Shown: positions 9,267 to 17,037 of the stretch, piece by piece
Layout of the letters: every line of letters begins with the position of its first letter
How positions within the stretch are numbered: the first letter of the stretch is position 1
Source of the DNA: Streptomyces sp. FIT100
Lineage (GTDB): Bacteria > Actinomycetota > Actinomycetes > Streptomycetales > Streptomycetaceae
NCBI RefSeq assembly: GCF_024584805.1
Contig: NZ_CP075715.1
Location: 186,001 to 250,000, forward strand
Length of the DNA: 64,000 nt
Direction of reading: 5' to 3'
Notes under the pieces: model-generated
Database searches by the model: none
What the model was told of the DNA's origin: nothing
The model's input: the letters and a program-made list of their open reading frames with translations, nothing else
Program-made: the position numbers and the translations under genes

Positions 9267-9320
9267 CAGCGTGCCAGACGCCGCCGGGCAGACGGGACTG
9301 TGAAGACACTCCCTAGGCCC
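8980..9320. mobile_element. MITE-like element with 30-bp inverted ends
   Basis: 8980-9009 and 9291-9320 are inverted copies that match at 29 of 30 positions (core GTGTCTTCACAGTCCCGTC). Beyond them the match continues inward (TGCCC/CGCCC, then CGGCGGCGTCTGG) after a 12-nt insertion in the left arm, giving arms of about 50 bp. The ~340-bp interior codes for nothing and contains the tandem repeats. The right end overlaps the last codons and the TAG stop of the LysR gene, so the element has probably supplied the end of that reading frame. No clear target-site duplication is visible. It could be a non-autonomous transposon relic or a Streptomyces intergenic repeat family. Confidence 0.55.
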
Positions 9321-10287
9321 GGCCGCTGCCGGCGGCCGCTGCGCCGCCCGCGTCCGGATCCGTTGCGGCCTCGGGGAGTCCCCAGCGCCGACGGATCTGC
9401 GCGGCCTGCCGGGTGAGCGCCTCCAGCAGCTCCCGGGTGCTGCGGGCGGCGGTGGTGCGGAGCACCGCCACGCTGATCTCGCGGGCGAGCGGAGGCCCCG
9501 TCAGCTGCCGTACGGCGACGTCGTCGCGCGGGGTGCCGAGCGCGAGGCGCGGGACGAGCGCCACGCCCGTACCGGCGGCGACGAAGCCCTGCACGACGGC
9601 GTAGTCGTCGGTCCGCAGCGCGGTCACCGGCTCGAAGGAGTGCTGCGCGCAGGCCCAGGACAGCACGCGGTCGCACGGGTCGCGCGGGTCGGCGGCGCCG
9701 ATCCAGTCGTCGTTCCGGAGCTCTTCGAGCGGTACGCGGTCCAGTCCTGCGCACCGGTGGTCCTCGGGCATGACGAGCAGCAGCGGATCGTGCAGCAGCG
9801 GATGGAGCTCGAAGTCGTCGTCGAGATCGAGGCGGTCCCCGGGCTGCGAGAAGACGAGAGCGGCGTGGAGTTCGCGTGCGCGCAGGCCCTTGAGCAGGGC
9901 CGGCAGCTCGCCTTCGGTGAGCGAGACGTGCACCCCGCCCTGGCGTACGGCCTTCACCGCCGGCGGCAGCAGCAGCGCACCCGCCGTGGGGAAGGTACCC
10001 AGATGCAGGGTGTACGTGCCGCGCTCGGCCAGGTCGCGGACCTCCCGCTCGGCCAGCCGGAGCCGCTCGATCACGGCCTCCGCGTGCGGGAGCAGCGCCG
10101 CTCCGAGCTCGGTCAGCGCGGCGCCGCGGGGCCCGCGCTGCACGAGGTGGGCGTCGAAGTGCGACTCCAGGACCCCGAGGTGGTGGGTGATCGTGGGCTG
10201 GGTGTAGTGCAGTGCGCGGGCCGCCGCGGCGAGCGAGCCCTCCTGAGCGATGGCCTTCAGCACCTGCAGCTGACGAAGGTCGAGCAT
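9313..10287 (-). CDS. LysR-family transcriptional regulator
   Basis: 324 aa. N-terminal winged helix: MLDLRQLQVLKAIAQEGS, followed by the recognition-helix region LHYTQPTITHHLGVLE. A type-2 periplasmic-binding-fold effector domain spans about 90-300. It is divergent from the PLP decarboxylase-like gene 72 bp away, the usual arrangement when a LysR protein controls its neighbour. The effector is unknown; an amino acid or amine is plausible given the decarboxylase and the ABC importer downstream. The last ~15 residues are Ala/Gly-rich and the stop codon lies in the inverted end of the repeat element, so the C-terminus may not be ancestral. Confidence 0.92.
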   Translation of the reverse strand: MLDLRQLQVLKAIAQEGSLAAAARALHYTQPTITHHLGVLESHFDAHLVQRGPRGAALTELGAALLPHAEAVIERLRLAEREVRDLAERGTYTLHLGTFPTAGALLLPPAVKAVRQGGVHVSLTEGELPALLKGLRARELHAALVFSQPGDRLDLDDDFELHPLLHDPLLLVMPEDHRCAGLDRVPLEELRNDDWIGAADPRDPCDRVLSWACAQHSFEPVTALRTDDYAVVQGFVAAGTGVALVPRLALGTPRDDVAVRQLTGPPLAREISVAVLRTTAARSTRELLEALTRQAAQIRRRWGLPEAATDPDAGGAAAAGSGRA

Positions 10288-10300
10288 ATAGACAGTGTAT
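10288..10300. promoter_or_regulatory. Candidate LysR operator
   Basis: ATAGACAGTGTAT is an imperfect palindrome (5 of 6 pairs) directly in front of the LysR start codon, in an AT-richer spot of the divergent spacer, and it satisfies the T-N11-A rule together with the preceding T. This would fit autoregulation and control of the divergent gene. Sequence inference only. Confidence 0.4.
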
Positions 10301-10359
10301 GGAGGGTTGCAGGGAACTCATGTATTCCTCGATAGGCCGAGGGCTGCGAACCTCACCGG

Positions 10360-11862
10360 GTGAACACCAGAACCATCGCCGCACCCCCCGGACCGACGCC
10401 CGTCCTCGACCAGGACCGCGCCCCGTACGCCGAAGCACTCCAGGCGCACGCGAGCCGCAGCTGGGTACGGCTGAACGTCCCCGGACACTCGGCGGACACC
10501 GCCGGCTTCGCACCGCTCACCTCCCTGCTGGGGCCCGAGGCGCTGCGCCTCGACTTCCCGCCCCTGCTCGAGGGCATCGACCTCGGCACCTCCGCCCCGC
10601 TGCACGAGGCGCTCGCCCTCGCCGCGGAGGCGTGGGGGGCCCGGCGCACCTGGTTCCTCACCAACGGCGCCTCGCAGGGCAACCAGATCGCCTCGCTCGT
10701 GGCACCGGCGCTCGGGCGCACCCTGGTGGTCCAGCGCAGTGTCCATTCGAGCGTCATCGACGGACTCGTGCTGTCGGGGCTCGACGCCGCGTTCGTCCAG
10801 CCGTCGGTCGACGCGGACCAGGGCATCGCCCACGGGGTCACCGCCGAGGACCTGGCCGCGGCCCTTGCCGCACACCCGGACGCGGCGGCCGCGTACGTCG
10901 TCACGCCCAGCTACTTCGGCGCGGTCGCCGACGTGCGGGCGCTGGCCGACGTGGCGCACGCCGCCGGCGTACCGCTGATCGTCGACGAGGCGTGGGGCTC
11001 GCACTTCGGCTTCCACCCCGACCTGCCGGCGGGGGCGCTCCAGCAGGGCGCCGACCTGGTCACCTCCAGCACCCACAAGCTGGCGGGCAGCCTCACCCAG
11101 TCGGCGATGCTCCACCTCGGCCACGGCCCGTTCGCCGACCGGCTGGAGCCGCTCGTGGAGCGTGCGTTCCGGCTCGTCCAGTCGACGAGCGCGAGCGCGC
11201 TGCTGATGGCGTCGCTCGATGTGGCGCGCTCGCATCTGGTGCGGCGGCGGGAGGCCGTCGGCGCGTCGGTCGAGGCGGCGGACCGGGTGCGCCAGGTGAT
11301 CAGGAGGCTCGGCCGGTACCGGATCGTCAGCGACGGCTTCGGACGGTTCCCCGACATCGTGGCGGCCGATCCGCTGCGGATCGCCATCGACACCCGTAGC
11401 GGCGGCATACCCGGTCACGAGGCCCGCCGGCTGCTGTCGCGCGACCACCAGATCATGGTGGAGGTCGCGACCGACTCCGCGATCGTCGCCGTGGTGGGCG
11501 CGGGCGCCGCTCCCGACACGGACCGCTTCATCGAGGCCCTGCACCGCCTGCCCGCCCCGCTGACCGGCCCCGGCCCGGACGTCGCGGCGCCGCTGCGGCT
11601 GCCGGCTCCCGGCCAGGCGCGGCTCACGGCCCGCGAGGCGTTCCTGCGTCCCGCACTCGTCGTGCCCGCGGCGGAGGCCGTCGGCATGGTCTCGGCGGAC
11701 ACCCTGGCCGCCTATCCGCCCGGCATCCCGAACGTGCTCCCGGGCGAGGTGGTCACGGCCGAGGTGGTCGACTTCCTCCAGCGCACGGCCGCCGCTCCCA
11801 GCGGCCATGTGCGGGGTGCGGTCGACGCCGAAGTCTCACGATTTCGTGTGGTAGCCCCCTGA
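10360..11862 (+). CDS. PLP-dependent Orn/Lys/Arg decarboxylase-family protein
   Basis: 500 aa, aminotransferase class I fold of the Orn/Lys/Arg decarboxylase major-domain type. Visible landmarks: NVPGHSADT near the N-terminus, FLTNGASQGNQ (cofactor-phosphate loop), VTPSYFGAVAD, LIVDEAWGSHFGF (Asp that pairs with the pyridine N) and SSTHKLAGSLTQ, with the Schiff-base lysine at about residue 240. At 500 aa it is shorter than the ~700-aa inducible decarboxylases and has no wing domain, as in the short actinobacterial/Firmicute forms. Probable reaction: decarboxylation of a basic amino acid to an amine; substrate unproven. The GTG start has no good Shine-Dalgarno site. It lies divergent to LysR and upstream of an amino-acid importer. 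Confidence 0.88.
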   Translation: MNTRTIAAPPGPTPVLDQDRAPYAEALQAHASRSWVRLNVPGHSADTAGFAPLTSLLGPEALRLDFPPLLEGIDLGTSAPLHEALALAAEAWGARRTWFLTNGASQGNQIASLVAPALGRTLVVQRSVHSSVIDGLVLSGLDAAFVQPSVDADQGIAHGVTAEDLAAALAAHPDAAAAYVVTPSYFGAVADVRALADVAHAAGVPLIVDEAWGSHFGFHPDLPAGALQQGADLVTSSTHKLAGSLTQSAMLHLGHGPFADRLEPLVERAFRLVQSTSASALLMASLDVARSHLVRRREAVGASVEAADRVRQVIRRLGRYRIVSDGFGRFPDIVAADPLRIAIDTRSGGIPGHEARRLLSRDHQIMVEVATDSAIVAVVGAGAAPDTDRFIEALHRLPAPLTGPGPDVAAPLRLPAPGQARLTAREAFLRPALVVPAAEAVGMVSADTLAAYPPGIPNVLPGEVVTAEVVDFLQRTAAAPSGHVRGAVDAEVSRFRVVAP

Positions 11863-11989
11863 CGGGCGGTTCACCCACTACCCTCGCCTCACCCGCGTCA
11901 ACTCCTCGCAGTTTCCGCCATTTTCCCTCCGTTTCCCGTCAGCTCCTGGCACCTCCCGTCACCTCCCGTCGACCCATGGAGAATCCACC

Positions 11990-12940
11990 ATGACCGGACG
12001 CTTCGCCACCCGCCGAGCCGTGGCCGCCATCGCCGCCACGGGCCTCATATCCCTCCTCGCCGCCTGTGGCGACCAGACGACGAACGAGGGCTCCGGCAAG
12101 GGCTCGGCAAGCCCCGCCGCCCAGGCCGCGCCGCTCGCCGACAAGCTGCCCCAGGCGATCCGCGACAAGGGCGTCATCAAGGTCGGTTCGGACATCGCCT
12201 ACCCGCCGGTCGAGTTCAAGGACGCCTCCGGCAAGGTCGTCGGTGTGGACCCGGATCTCGCGGACGCGCTCGGCAAGCAGCTCGGCGTGACGTTCAAGTT
12301 CGAGAACGGCACCTTCGACACCCTGCTCACGGGTCTGCGCTCGAAGCGCTACGACATCGCCATGTCGGCCATGACCGACACCAAGGACCGCCAGAACGGT
12401 ATCGACTCCGCGACCGGCAAGAAGGTCGGCGAGGGCGTCGACTTCGTCGACTACTTCACCGCCGGCGTCTCGATCTACACCAAGAAGGGCGACGACAAGG
12501 GCATCAAGACCTGGGCCGACCTGTGCGGCAAGAAGCTCGTCGTGCAGCGCGGCACGGTCTCCGAGGACATCGCCAAGGCCGAGAACACCAAGTGCGAGAA
12601 GGCCAAGAAGGGCAAGGTCACGATCGAGGCCTTCGACAACGACCAGCAGGCCCAGACCCGGCTGCGCGCCGGCGGTGCCGACGCGGGCCTCTCCGACTTC
12701 CCGGTCGCGGCCTATGCCGCCAAGACGTCGGGCGGCGGCAAGGACTTCCAGATCGTCGGCGAGCAGGTCGAGGCGGCCCCGTACGGCATCGCCGTCGCCA
12801 AGAGCAACACCCAGCTGCGCGACGCCCTGCTGGCCGCCCTTGACGCGATCATCAAGAACGGCGAGTACGAGAAGGTCATCTCGGAGTGGGGCGTGCAGGC
12901 CGGCGCGGTGACCGAGGCCAAGATCAACGGCGGTCCGTGA
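11990..12940 (+). CDS. Amino-acid ABC transporter substrate-binding lipoprotein
   Basis: 316 aa. Signal peptide RRAVAAIAATGLISLLAAC with a lipobox, lipid-modified Cys at residue 26, then a Ser/Gly-rich linker. The mature part is a family-3 solute-binding protein (KLPQAIRDKGVIKVGSDIAYPPVEFKD, VGVDPDLADALGKQLG, MSAMTDTKDRQ). It would sit on the outer face of the membrane and deliver a polar or basic amino acid to the permease encoded next. A weak ribosome site (GGAGAA) precedes the ATG. The 127-bp upstream spacer is pyrimidine-rich with CACCTCCCGT direct repeats. It heads a three-gene import operon. Confidence 0.93.
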   Translation: MTGRFATRRAVAAIAATGLISLLAACGDQTTNEGSGKGSASPAAQAAPLADKLPQAIRDKGVIKVGSDIAYPPVEFKDASGKVVGVDPDLADALGKQLGVTFKFENGTFDTLLTGLRSKRYDIAMSAMTDTKDRQNGIDSATGKKVGEGVDFVDYFTAGVSIYTKKGDDKGIKTWADLCGKKLVVQRGTVSEDIAKAENTKCEKAKKGKVTIEAFDNDQQAQTRLRAGGADAGLSDFPVAAYAAKTSGGGKDFQIVGEQVEAAPYGIAVAKSNTQLRDALLAALDAIIKNGEYEKVISEWGVQAGAVTEAKINGGP

Positions 12941-12983
12941 CAGTCCGCACCACGTCATCGAGCCGTTGAAAGGCAACACTCCC

Positions 12984-13913
12984 GTGTCAATGAACAGCGC
13001 CACCAAGACCACGGCTCCCGATGCCGGGCCGGAGGCCATCAAGGCCGTTCCGGTCCGGCACTACGGCCGCTACGTCGCCGCCGTCGTGGCGATCGCCCTG
13101 TTCGGGCTGATCATCTACGCCTTCTCCCAAGGCAAGATCAACTGGAACGCGATCCCCGAGTACTTCTTCGACAACCGCATCATCGAAGGCGTCCTCAAAA
13201 CACTCCTGCTCACCGTCGCCTCCATGGCGATCGGCATCCTCGGCGGCATCCTCCTCGCCGTCATGCGCCTGTCGAAAAACCCGGTGACCTCCTCCATCGC
13301 CTGGTTCTACATCTGGTTCTTCCGCGGCACCCCCGTCCTGGTCCAACTCGTCGTCTGGTTCAACCTCGGCCTGGTCTTCGAATACATCAACCTCGGCCCC
13401 GTCTACCGCGACGAGTGGTCCGACTTCATGACCCCCCTGCTCACCGCACTCCTCGGCCTGGGCCTCAACGAAGCCGCCTACATGGCCGAAATCTGCCGAG
13501 CCGGCCTCCTCTCCGTCGACGAAGGACAAACCGAGGCCTCCCACGCCCTGGGCATGAGCCACAGCAAAACCCTGCGCCGCATCGTCATCCCCCAAGCCAT
13601 GCGCGTCATCGTGCCGCCCACCGGCAACGAAGTCATCAACATGCTCAAGACCACCTCCCTCGTCTCCGTGGTCCAATTCTCCGAACTCTTCCGCCAGGCC
13701 CAGGACATCGGCCAAACCTCCGGCGCCCCCGTCGAGATGTACTTCCTCGCCGCCGCCTGGTACCTCGTCCTCACCTCCATCCTCAGCGTCGGCCAGTACT
13801 ACCTCGAACGCCACTACGCCCGCGGCTCCAGCCGCACCCTCCCCCCCACCCCCTGGCAGAAGATCAAAACCAGCGTCTTCACCATGCGCCGCCCGAAGGG
13901 AGCCGCCGCATGA
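12984..13913 (+). CDS. Amino-acid ABC transporter permease (codon-style mosaic)
   Basis: The GTG at 12984 lies 10 nt after AAAGG and is preferred over TTG at 12966 or ATG at 12990. The product is ~309 aa of the HisM/GlnP family: an N-terminal helix ([18 protein letters not shown]), core helices, and the EAA loop [24 protein letters not shown] that contacts the ATPase. Up to about 13170 it uses GAG, AAG and mixed G/C endings like its neighbours; after that GAA, AAA and CAA dominate and G-ending codons nearly vanish. That style continues to the end of the ATPase gene. The protein reads through without interruption. Confidence 0.93.
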   Translation: MSMNSATKTTAPDAGPEAIKAVPVRHYGRYVAAVVAIALFGLIIYAFSQGKINWNAIPEYFFDNRIIEGVLKTLLLTVASMAIGILGGILLAVMRLSKNPVTSSIAWFYIWFFRGTPVLVQLVVWFNLGLVFEYINLGPVYRDEWSDFMTPLLTALLGLGLNEAAYMAEICRAGLLSVDEGQTEASHALGMSHSKTLRRIVIPQAMRVIVPPTGNEVINMLKTTSLVSVVQFSELFRQAQDIGQTSGAPVEMYFLAAAWYLVLTSILSVGQYYLERHYARGSSRTLPPTPWQKIKTSVFTMRRPKGAAA

Positions 13914-14677
13914 CCACCACACCCATGGTCAAAGCCGAAGGCGTCCACAAGTCCTTCGGACACATCGAAGTCCTCAAAGGCATCGACCTCGAAGTCGCCC
14001 CCCGCGAAGTCTTCTGCCTCATCGGCCCCTCCGGCTCCGGCAAATCCACCTTCCTGCGCTGCATCAACCACCTCGAAAAAGTCAACGCAGGCCGCCTCTA
14101 CGTCGACGGCGAACTCGTCGGCTACCGGCAAAAAGGCGACAAACTCCACGAACTCAAGGACAGCGAAGTCGCCCTCAAACGCCGCGACATCGGCATGGTC
14201 TTCCAGCGCTTCAACCTCTTCCCCCACATGACCGCCATCGAGAACGTCATGGAAGCCCCCGTCCAGGTCAAGGGCGAAACCAAATCCGTCGCCAGAGAAC
14301 GCGCCGCCCGCCTCCTGGACCGCGTCGGCCTCGCCGACAAAGCCGGCAACTACCCCTCCCAACTCTCCGGCGGCCAGCAACAACGCGTCGCCATCGCCCG
14401 CGCCCTGGCGATGGAACCCAAACTCATGCTCTTCGACGAGCCCACCTCCGCCCTCGACCCCGAACTCGTCGGCGACGTCCTCGACGTCATGCGCGGCCTC
14501 GCCGAAGACGGCATGACCATGATCGTCGTCACCCACGAAATGGGCTTCGCCCGCGAAGTCGGAGACTCCCTCGTCTTCATGGACGGCGGCGTCGTCGTCG
14601 AATCCGGCAACCCCCGCGACGTCCTCACCAACCCCCAACACGACCGCACCAAAGCCTTCCTCTCCAAGGTCCTCTGA
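13910..14677 (+). CDS. Amino-acid ABC transporter ATP-binding protein
   Basis: 255 aa starting at an ATG that overlaps the permease stop (ATGA). Walker [10 protein letters not shown] at about 39-47, signature [15 protein letters not shown] near 151, Walker [13 protein letters not shown], switch histidine in VVTHEMGFA: a complete GlnQ/HisP-type import ATPase. The whole gene shares the unusual codon style of the 3' two thirds of the permease gene (GAA, AAA and CAA favoured; C elsewhere). A hairpin ends the operon. Confidence 0.95.
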   Translation: MTTTPMVKAEGVHKSFGHIEVLKGIDLEVAPREVFCLIGPSGSGKSTFLRCINHLEKVNAGRLYVDGELVGYRQKGDKLHELKDSEVALKRRDIGMVFQRFNLFPHMTAIENVMEAPVQVKGETKSVARERAARLLDRVGLADKAGNYPSQLSGGQQQRVAIARALAMEPKLMLFDEPTSALDPELVGDVLDVMRGLAEDGMTMIVVTHEMGFAREVGDSLVFMDGGVVVESGNPRDVLTNPQHDRTKAFLSKVL

Positions 14678-14706
14678 CACACCCGCAGAACCACACACAC
14701 GCCAAA

Positions 14707-14745
14707 GGGCGGGGTACGAGCGCACACAGCGCCCGCACCCCGCCC
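14707..14745 (+). terminator. Hairpin after the ABC importer operon
   Basis: GGGCGGGGT (14707-14715) pairs perfectly with ACCCCGCCC (14737-14745). The 21-nt loop contains a smaller GCGC/GCGC stem. It lies 29 bp after the ATPase stop, between convergent genes, and could serve both directions. Confidence 0.55.
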
Positions 14746-14783
14746 ACCCGTTCGTCCGGGCGAGACCTCCGGGGACGGGGACC

Positions 14784-15641
14784 TCAGCCCTCGCCCTCAA
14801 GGCGGCGCAGCCGCTCGGCGTCGCAGACACGGGGGCAGGTGCCGCACGCCTCGGCCGGGCGGATCGTGTAGTAGAGGCAGCAGCCGCGACGCGTACGCGT
14901 CGGGTACGAGCGGCCGTCGCGGCCCGTCAGACGGCGGAAGTCCGCGCCGCCCGGGAACGGGGGTACGGGGCCCGGCAGCAGTTCCGAGGCCGCCCGTACG
15001 CCGTCCTCCTCGCGGCCCAGCATCCGGCCGAGGTACCAGAGGCCGGAGACCAGGTCGTCGCCGACCATGCCCCACAGGGCGTGCGGCCCCCGGCGCAGTC
15101 GGAGGGCCGTCGCCGCCAGCAGGGGGCGTACGAGGTCGGCGACCGCGCGGCGCAGTTCGTCGCGCAGCGCTTCCTCGTCCGGCAGCACGCGGGCGCCGGG
15201 CAGTTGGGCGGCCGGGTCGTCGGGGAGGCAGGCGAAGGCGCCGGGCACGATGAGGTACTCGCCCGCGGTGAGGCTGACCCGGACGTCCGCCGGGCGGACG
15301 CGCGGGACCCGGCGCTCCAGGTACCAGGGGCCGCTCATCAGCAGGCAGACGGACCAGAGGTAGTCGTGCAGCGCACGGGAGGCGACGACGTCGGGGCGGG
15401 CCTCGTGCCCGTACCGGTGACGGATGCGCCGGGACTCGGCGTCGAGGAAGGTGTCGAGAAGGTCCTGACGGGCCGCCAGTTCCGTGCCGTCGGCCCAGCC
15501 CTGGCCGGCCGGGGAGCAGGGTTCCGCCGTGTCCGCCCGCAAGGACGGGCAGAGGGCGGTGAGCCGCCGGTAGACCGATGCGAGCAGGGAGGCGCAGCTC
15601 ACGGCGGTTCCGGCCGATGGACATGCCGGGGCCAGGGTCAC
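14784..15641 (-). CDS. FhuF-type [2Fe-2S] ferric-siderophore reductase
   Basis: 285 aa; the GTG start at 15641 is preceded by GAGGAG at 6-nt spacing. The C-terminus carries the FhuF cluster motif Cys-Cys-x10-Cys-x2-Cys (C254, C255, C266, C269 within CCLYYTIRPAEACGTC). Members of this family reduce ferric siderophores in the cytoplasm to release iron. A candidate iron box lies 39 bp upstream, and the gene is divergent from the siderophore biosynthesis operon, so it is probably the iron-release step for that compound. The rest of the protein is the poorly conserved alpha-helical FhuF body. The stop lies in the convergent spacer after the ABC importer. Confidence 0.85.
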   Translation of the reverse strand: MTLAPACPSAGTAVSCASLLASVYRRLTALCPSLRADTAEPCSPAGQGWADGTELAARQDLLDTFLDAESRRIRHRYGHEARPDVVASRALHDYLWSVCLLMSGPWYLERRVPRVRPADVRVSLTAGEYLIVPGAFACLPDDPAAQLPGARVLPDEEALRDELRRAVADLVRPLLAATALRLRRGPHALWGMVGDDLVSGLWYLGRMLGREEDGVRAASELLPGPVPPFPGGADFRRLTGRDGRSYPTRTRRGCCLYYTIRPAEACGTCPRVCDAERLRRLEGEG

Positions 15642-15679
15642 GGACGCTCCTCAGCACATGAGCAAACAGGGGGGAGGGG

Positions 15680-15698
15680 TGAGGCAAGGCTCACCTTA
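15680..15698 (-). promoter_or_regulatory. Candidate iron box of the reductase gene
   Basis: TGAGGCAAGGCTCACCTTA matches the IdeR/DmdR consensus TTAGGTTAGGCTNACCTAA at 14 of 18 defined positions. It lies 39 bp before the reductase start. Repression by a DmdR-type Fe2+ regulator is inferred. Confidence 0.6.
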
Positions 15699-15745
15699 CC
15701 CATACGAAGATCCTTCCGCGTCAACCGGGGCCGTGTCGCGGCGAA

Positions 15746-15776
15746 TTGACAGGTTTAGGCGTGCCTAACCTAAGCT
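15746..15776 (+). promoter_or_regulatory. Promoter with overlapping iron box for the siderophore operon
   Basis: A consensus -35 TTGACA (15746-15751) is followed by the palindromic iron box TTAGGCGTGCCTAACCTAA (15755-15773), which itself covers the probable -10 (TAACCT or TAAGCT, 15766-15776). Binding of a DmdR/IdeR-type repressor here would block RNA polymerase. This is the clearest regulatory site in the window. Confidence 0.8.
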
Positions 15777-15837
15777 CTCGCCACGTGTCCCGGATCTTCG
15801 CCGGGCCATGCACCCGGCTGCGCGGAAGTGATCCCTC

Positions 15838-17037
15838 ATGCAGATGTACCTGCTTGCCCTCAACCCGACCGACTCGGTCACCGAGGGATTCCTCCCCGCC
15901 GCCCGCCGGATCGGCCTCGGCCTCACCGTGCTCACCGACCGGCCCGAGGCGCACCGGGCGGCCGCCGGCGCGGACGTCGAGGTCCTTGAGTGCGACGTCC
16001 GGGACTTCCACGCCGTGATCACCCGGATCTCGGCCCGTCGCCACGCGCCGGACGCCGTCTTCACCAACAGCGATCACCTCCAGACCCAGGCCGCCCTCGC
16101 CGCCGCCTACTTCGGCCTCCCGGCCAAGAGCTGGCGGGCGGCGCTGCGCACCAAGGACAAGGCGCAGATGCGCCGGCATCTGGCCGCCGCCGGTGCGGAC
16201 ACCGTACGGTCGGCCGAGCTCCACCCCGGCACGGACCCGGTCGCGGAGGCCGCCGCCACGGGCCTGCCCTACCCGTGTGTGGTCAAGCCGCGGGAGGGCG
16301 TGGCGAGCGAGGACGTCGTGCGCGTCGAGGGGCCGGGCGGGCTCGCGCGGCGCTGCGAGGAGATCCGGTCGCGCCGGCCGGGGGCGGTGCTGGTGGCCGA
16401 GGAGTACCTCCCCGGGGAGCTGTACACGCTGGAGACGCTCGGCGACGGCCGGGTACGCCATGTGCTGGGCGGGTTCCGCACCGAGCTGTCGCCACCGCCG
16501 TACTTCGTGGAGGAGCGGCTGAGCTACGTCCCGGAGCACCCCCGGGCCATAACGGACCAGGTGCTGGCCCAGCTGGACGCCCTCGGCGCCGGGTTCGGCG
16601 CGTGCCACACGGAGTTCGTGGTGCACGAGGGGCGGGCGCGCCTCATCGAGGTCAACTACCGCGCCATCGGCGACCAGTGCGATCTGCTCCTCGCCCAGTT
16701 GCTCGACATACCTCTCTTCGAGCACATTCTCCGTGTGCATCTGGGTGAAGAGCTGCCGGCGAAACTGGGGGCACGCACCGGCGTGGCGGCCCGGCTGGAC
16801 TATCCGTGCGCAGACCGGGCCGGGACGCTGACCGCCGCCCCCGCCGCCGCGGACCTGGAGTACGGCGATGTGAAGCTGGCGTACCGGCCGCTGCGCGGGG
16901 TGGGCGAACGGCATGAACTCCACCGCACCAACCGCGACTTCCTGGGCGTCGTCCGGGCCACGGGCACCGACCAGGGCCGGGTGGACCGGGTGGTCGCCGA
17001 GTTCCTGGCCGCGCAGCGCTGGGAGATCACCCCGTGA
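15838..17037 (+). CDS. ATP-grasp amide ligase of the siderophore operon (PvsA-like)
   Basis: 399 aa, ATP-grasp fold: N-terminal Rossmann-like half, then the ATP-binding lobes with CVVKPREGVASEDVV, VAEEYLPGELYTLETL and the Mg-binding ARLIEVNYRAIGDQ. In the vibrioferrin pathway PvsA is an ATP-grasp ligase that joins small carboxylic/amino acid units before the two citrate-activating synthetases act; the same position and partners are seen here. The ATG follows GGAAG. The stop overlaps the next gene's start (GTGA). The exact substrates are not readable from sequence; other ATP-grasp amino-acid ligases are possible. Confidence 0.85.
   Translation: MQMYLLALNPTDSVTEGFLPAARRIGLGLTVLTDRPEAHRAAAGADVEVLECDVRDFHAVITRISARRHAPDAVFTNSDHLQTQAALAAAYFGLPAKSWRAALRTKDKAQMRRHLAAAGADTVRSAELHPGTDPVAEAAATGLPYPCVVKPREGVASEDVVRVEGPGGLARRCEEIRSRRPGAVLVAEEYLPGELYTLETLGDGRVRHVLGGFRTELSPPPYFVEERLSYVPEHPRAITDQVLAQLDALGAGFGACHTEFVVHEGRARLIEVNYRAIGDQCDLLLAQLLDIPLFEHILRVHLGEELPAKLGARTGVAARLDYPCADRAGTLTAAPAAADLEYGDVKLAYRPLRGVGERHELHRTNRDFLGVVRATGTDQGRVDRVVAEFLAAQRWEITP

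Noticed and set aside
8868..9316. Plus-strand 148-codon frame in the repeat patch
   Set aside because: Encodes only the repeat (PTTTRR, RARR motifs) and overlaps the inverted-end element; not a gene.
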